Assembly: GCA_035286745.1 (NCBI GenBank)
Contig: DATECU010000036.1
Coordinates: forward strand, 1 to 6,148
Length of the DNA stretch: 6,148 nucleotides
Source: DATECU01 sp035286745
GTDB taxonomy: Bacteria > Acidobacteriota > Vicinamibacteria > Fen-336
Direction of reading: 5' to 3'
The position numbers and the translations under genes are program-made. The notes below the pieces were generated by a model. That model made no database searches. It was not told the origin of the DNA and worked only from the letters and a program-made list of their open reading frames with translations. Each line of letters starts with the position of its first letter. Positions within the stretch are counted from its first letter, which is position 1. Of the stretch, positions 5,331-6,148 are shown in pieces.

Positions 5331-5576
5331 CTAGTCTGGCAGGCCCAGCAGACCAGGTATGGAAACGTCCTCGTCCAGGCTGGGCCAGTGGATCGCGTAG
5401 CCGTCGGCGTAGAGCTCGAAGGTCTGGCGGTCCGCGTCAGAGGCGTCCCGCAGACGCGGAAACCACTCGAGCGGCACAGTGAGGGTCCGGCCATCCTTGA
5501 GTTCGACGGTGAGGCCGTCGGGCACAAACTGGACCGACCGGGCCCGCGGCTCGGCGTCAACGAGCGAAGTACTCAT
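5331..5576 (-). CDS. DUF2442 domain-containing protein
   Basis: This 81-residue protein is nearly all DUF2442: RSVQFVPDGLTVELKDGRTL, then VPLEWFPRLRDASDADRQ, and the signature IHWPSLDEDVSIPGLL. The family has no established biochemical activity. It is commonly encoded next to DUF4160, as here, and this pairing together with small size and overlap suggests a toxin-antitoxin-like unit, DUF2442 being the usual second gene. ATG 5576 is preferred: it sits inside the 3' end of the DUF4160 gene (20-nt overlap) and follows GAGGTGG closely. A TTG at 5609 would add 11 low-complexity residues (STKSSSSRGG) that the family lacks. Translation is probably coupled to DUF4160. Confidence 0.87.
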   Translation of the reverse strand: MSTSLVDAEPRARSVQFVPDGLTVELKDGRTLTVPLEWFPRLRDASDADRQTFELYADGYAIHWPSLDEDVSIPGLLGLPD

Positions 5577-5793
5577 CCCACCTCGCGACGAAGAAGACTT
5601 GGTGCTCAAAGGTCAGCTCCCGAATGCGCCTCAGCTCGCTGCGGGAAAAGCCGCGCGCGCGGGCGAAATCGATGGGGCGTAGCCACAGCTTGGCGACGCT
5701 GTCGCCCTTCCTGACGTGGACGTGCGGCGGCTCCTGCCGTTCGTCGCTGAAGAAGTAGAACCGATATCCCTCGATCAGCAGCAGCGTTGGCAT
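5557..5793 (-). CDS. DUF4160 domain-containing protein
   Basis: This 78-residue protein is a complete DUF4160 domain: MPTLLLIEGYRFYFFSDERQ, then the conserved EPPHVHVRKG with H24 and H26, AKLWLRP, ARARGFSRSELRRI, and an aromatic C-terminus RWDEYFAR. The function of the family is unknown; the HxH motif is its most conserved part. It overlaps the DUF2442 gene by 20 nt and is the upstream member of the pair. ATG 5793 is the first possible start, since an in-frame TAG lies four codons upstream, but its own ribosome binding site is weak (GCGGA). A strong purine tract lies further upstream, placed for an out-of-frame ATG at 5824. Immediately upstream is the truncated HepT, whose reading frame runs on through most of this gene. 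Confidence 0.88.
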   Translation of the reverse strand: MPTLLLIEGYRFYFFSDERQEPPHVHVRKGDSVAKLWLRPIDFARARGFSRSELRRIRELTFEHQVFFVARWDEYFAR

Positions 5794-6028
5794 CGATGTC
5801 CGCTATGGCCCTTCCGCACGGCATGGCGTCCTCTTCCTTCTCCAATTGTAAGCCGGATGGTGCGGTAGAGACCCTCTTGACGGCCTCACCCATGACCTGG
5901 ATGTTCCGGATAATGGCATCCTGGACCATCGTGCTCCCTCGGAACGCTTCCTCTCCCGCGGCGGCGTAGCTGACGATTCGCTCGGCAGCCTCGACGATGT
6001 GGTCCAGGTAGAGCCCATCGTCCTTCAC
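5606..6028 (-). pseudogene. hepT: HepT-like (DUF86) toxin, truncated and frame-fused
   Basis: The frame starts as a HepT/DUF86 ribonuclease: KDDGLYLDHIVEAAERIVSY, then EAFRGSTMVQDAIIRNIQVM and GEAVKRVS. These cover roughly the first half of a family protein of about 110-115 residues. Homology stops near residue 54 (about 5867). What follows (TAPSGLQLEKEEDAMPCGRA and onward) is unrelated and, from 5793 down, is the DUF4160 gene read in the wrong frame. The catalytic Rx4HxY motif, normally in the missing second half, is absent, so the product cannot be an active HepT. GTG 6028 overlaps the MntA stop by 4 nt (GTGA), the standard MntA-HepT arrangement. A deletion or insertion that joined a HepT start to a DUF4160 leader explains this best. 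The real decayed gene is about 5867-6028; I did not find the missing half elsewhere in the window. Confidence 0.75.
5822..5850 (-). promoter_or_regulatory. Possible promoter element and ribosome binding site ahead of DUF4160
   Basis: On the minus strand TACAAT (5850-5845) is a good -10 hexamer, with no clear -35. It is followed by the purine tract GGAGAAGGAAGAGG, the strongest Shine-Dalgarno in this half of the window, 5 nt before ATG 5824. That ATG is in the HepT frame, not the DUF4160 frame, whose ATG is 31 nt further on. The tract may load ribosomes that reinitiate on DUF4160. Confidence 0.35.
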
Positions 6029-6148
6029 AACGGGACCGCCTCGGCGAGCACGCTATCGCGGATGAAGGGGCTAAGGCCGTCCTCGGTCACAACATCGACT
6101 CTCGTCGCCAGAGCCTCTTCGAGTTCGTCGCAGAAGTCCATGAGGTCC
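6025..6148 (-). CDS. mntA: MntA-like nucleotidyltransferase antitoxin, C-terminal end only
   Basis: The last 40 residues of a gene entering from the right edge are visible: DLMDFCDELEEALATRVDVV, then TEDGLSPFIRDSVLAEAVPL and stop. This is the typical C-terminus of the MNT-domain (minimal nucleotidyltransferase) antitoxins, which neutralise HepT by adding AMP to a tyrosine of the toxin. VDVVT is the late beta strand of the fold, and the LSP-IRD-VLAEAVPL ending is characteristic. The catalytic GSx10DxD motif would lie outside the window. The stop overlaps the HepT GTG by 4 nt. With its toxin truncated, this antitoxin may be under relaxed selection. Identification rests on the short tail plus the HepT neighbour. 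Confidence 0.82.
   Translation of the reverse strand, partial: DLMDFCDELEEALATRVDVVTEDGLSPFIRDSVLAEAVPL

Noticed and set aside
4846..5334. 162-codon plus-strand open frame in the gene-poor stretch
   Set aside because: Composition is R/P/S/G-rich with no motif, there is no good ribosome binding site, and it runs to the end of the DUF2442 gene. It looks like chance in GC-rich DNA.
1..6148. Insertion sequence or integrase
   Set aside because: No transposase or integrase domain and no paired terminal inverted repeats with target duplications were found, although the right half looks rearranged.

Overview
This is a GC-rich bacterial window with strong G/C preference at third codon positions. Nothing in it fixes the taxon. 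The mix of a winged-helix/FHA regulator, a bacterial deoxyhypusine-synthase-like enzyme and many toxin-antitoxin genes would fit an Acidobacteriota, Myxococcota or similar soil or sediment bacterium, but that is inference from gene content only.

Left part (1-3078, + strand), ordinary-looking regulatory and metabolic genes. A 347-nt leader precedes a TetR-family regulator (348-1073) whose ligand domain resembles KstR2-type lipid regulators. A strong hairpin follows it (1080-1120). Next is an OmpR-type winged helix fused to an FHA domain (1236-1907), whose ribosome binding site lies inside a predicted hairpin. After a 17-bp palindrome comes a deoxyhypusine synthase-like protein (2014-3078) with the catalytic lysine but with altered substrate-pocket motifs. 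It is probably a polyamine (homospermidine-type) enzyme rather than a true eIF5A-modifying enzyme.

Right part (3200-6148), an accessory stretch dominated by toxin-antitoxin-type genes. On the minus strand an AF2212-like antitoxin and a PIN-domain (VapC-like) toxin overlap by GTGA (3200-3858), with an inverted repeat at their promoter. On the plus strand lies a coiled-coil protein with a C-terminal PD-(D/E)XK-like nuclease domain (3998-4819); its coiled coil has grown by in-frame tandem duplication and its start codon is unclear. About 510 nt without a recognisable gene follow. Back on the minus strand, reading leftward from the window edge, are the end of a MntA-like nucleotidyltransferase antitoxin (stop at 6025), a HepT-like toxin that loses homology after about 54 residues, and an overlapping DUF4160-DUF2442 pair (5331-5793).

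How they fit together: the left genes look independently expressed, with separate leaders and hairpins. The right genes form two-gene units with short overlaps, as expected for toxin-antitoxin modules. The broken HepT shows that this region has been rearranged. No convincing wholly new system is visible. The best leads are the DUF4160-DUF2442 pair, the truncated MntA-HepT module, the nuclease without a clear start, the wHTH-FHA regulator with its occluded ribosome binding site, and the unusual DHS-like enzyme.
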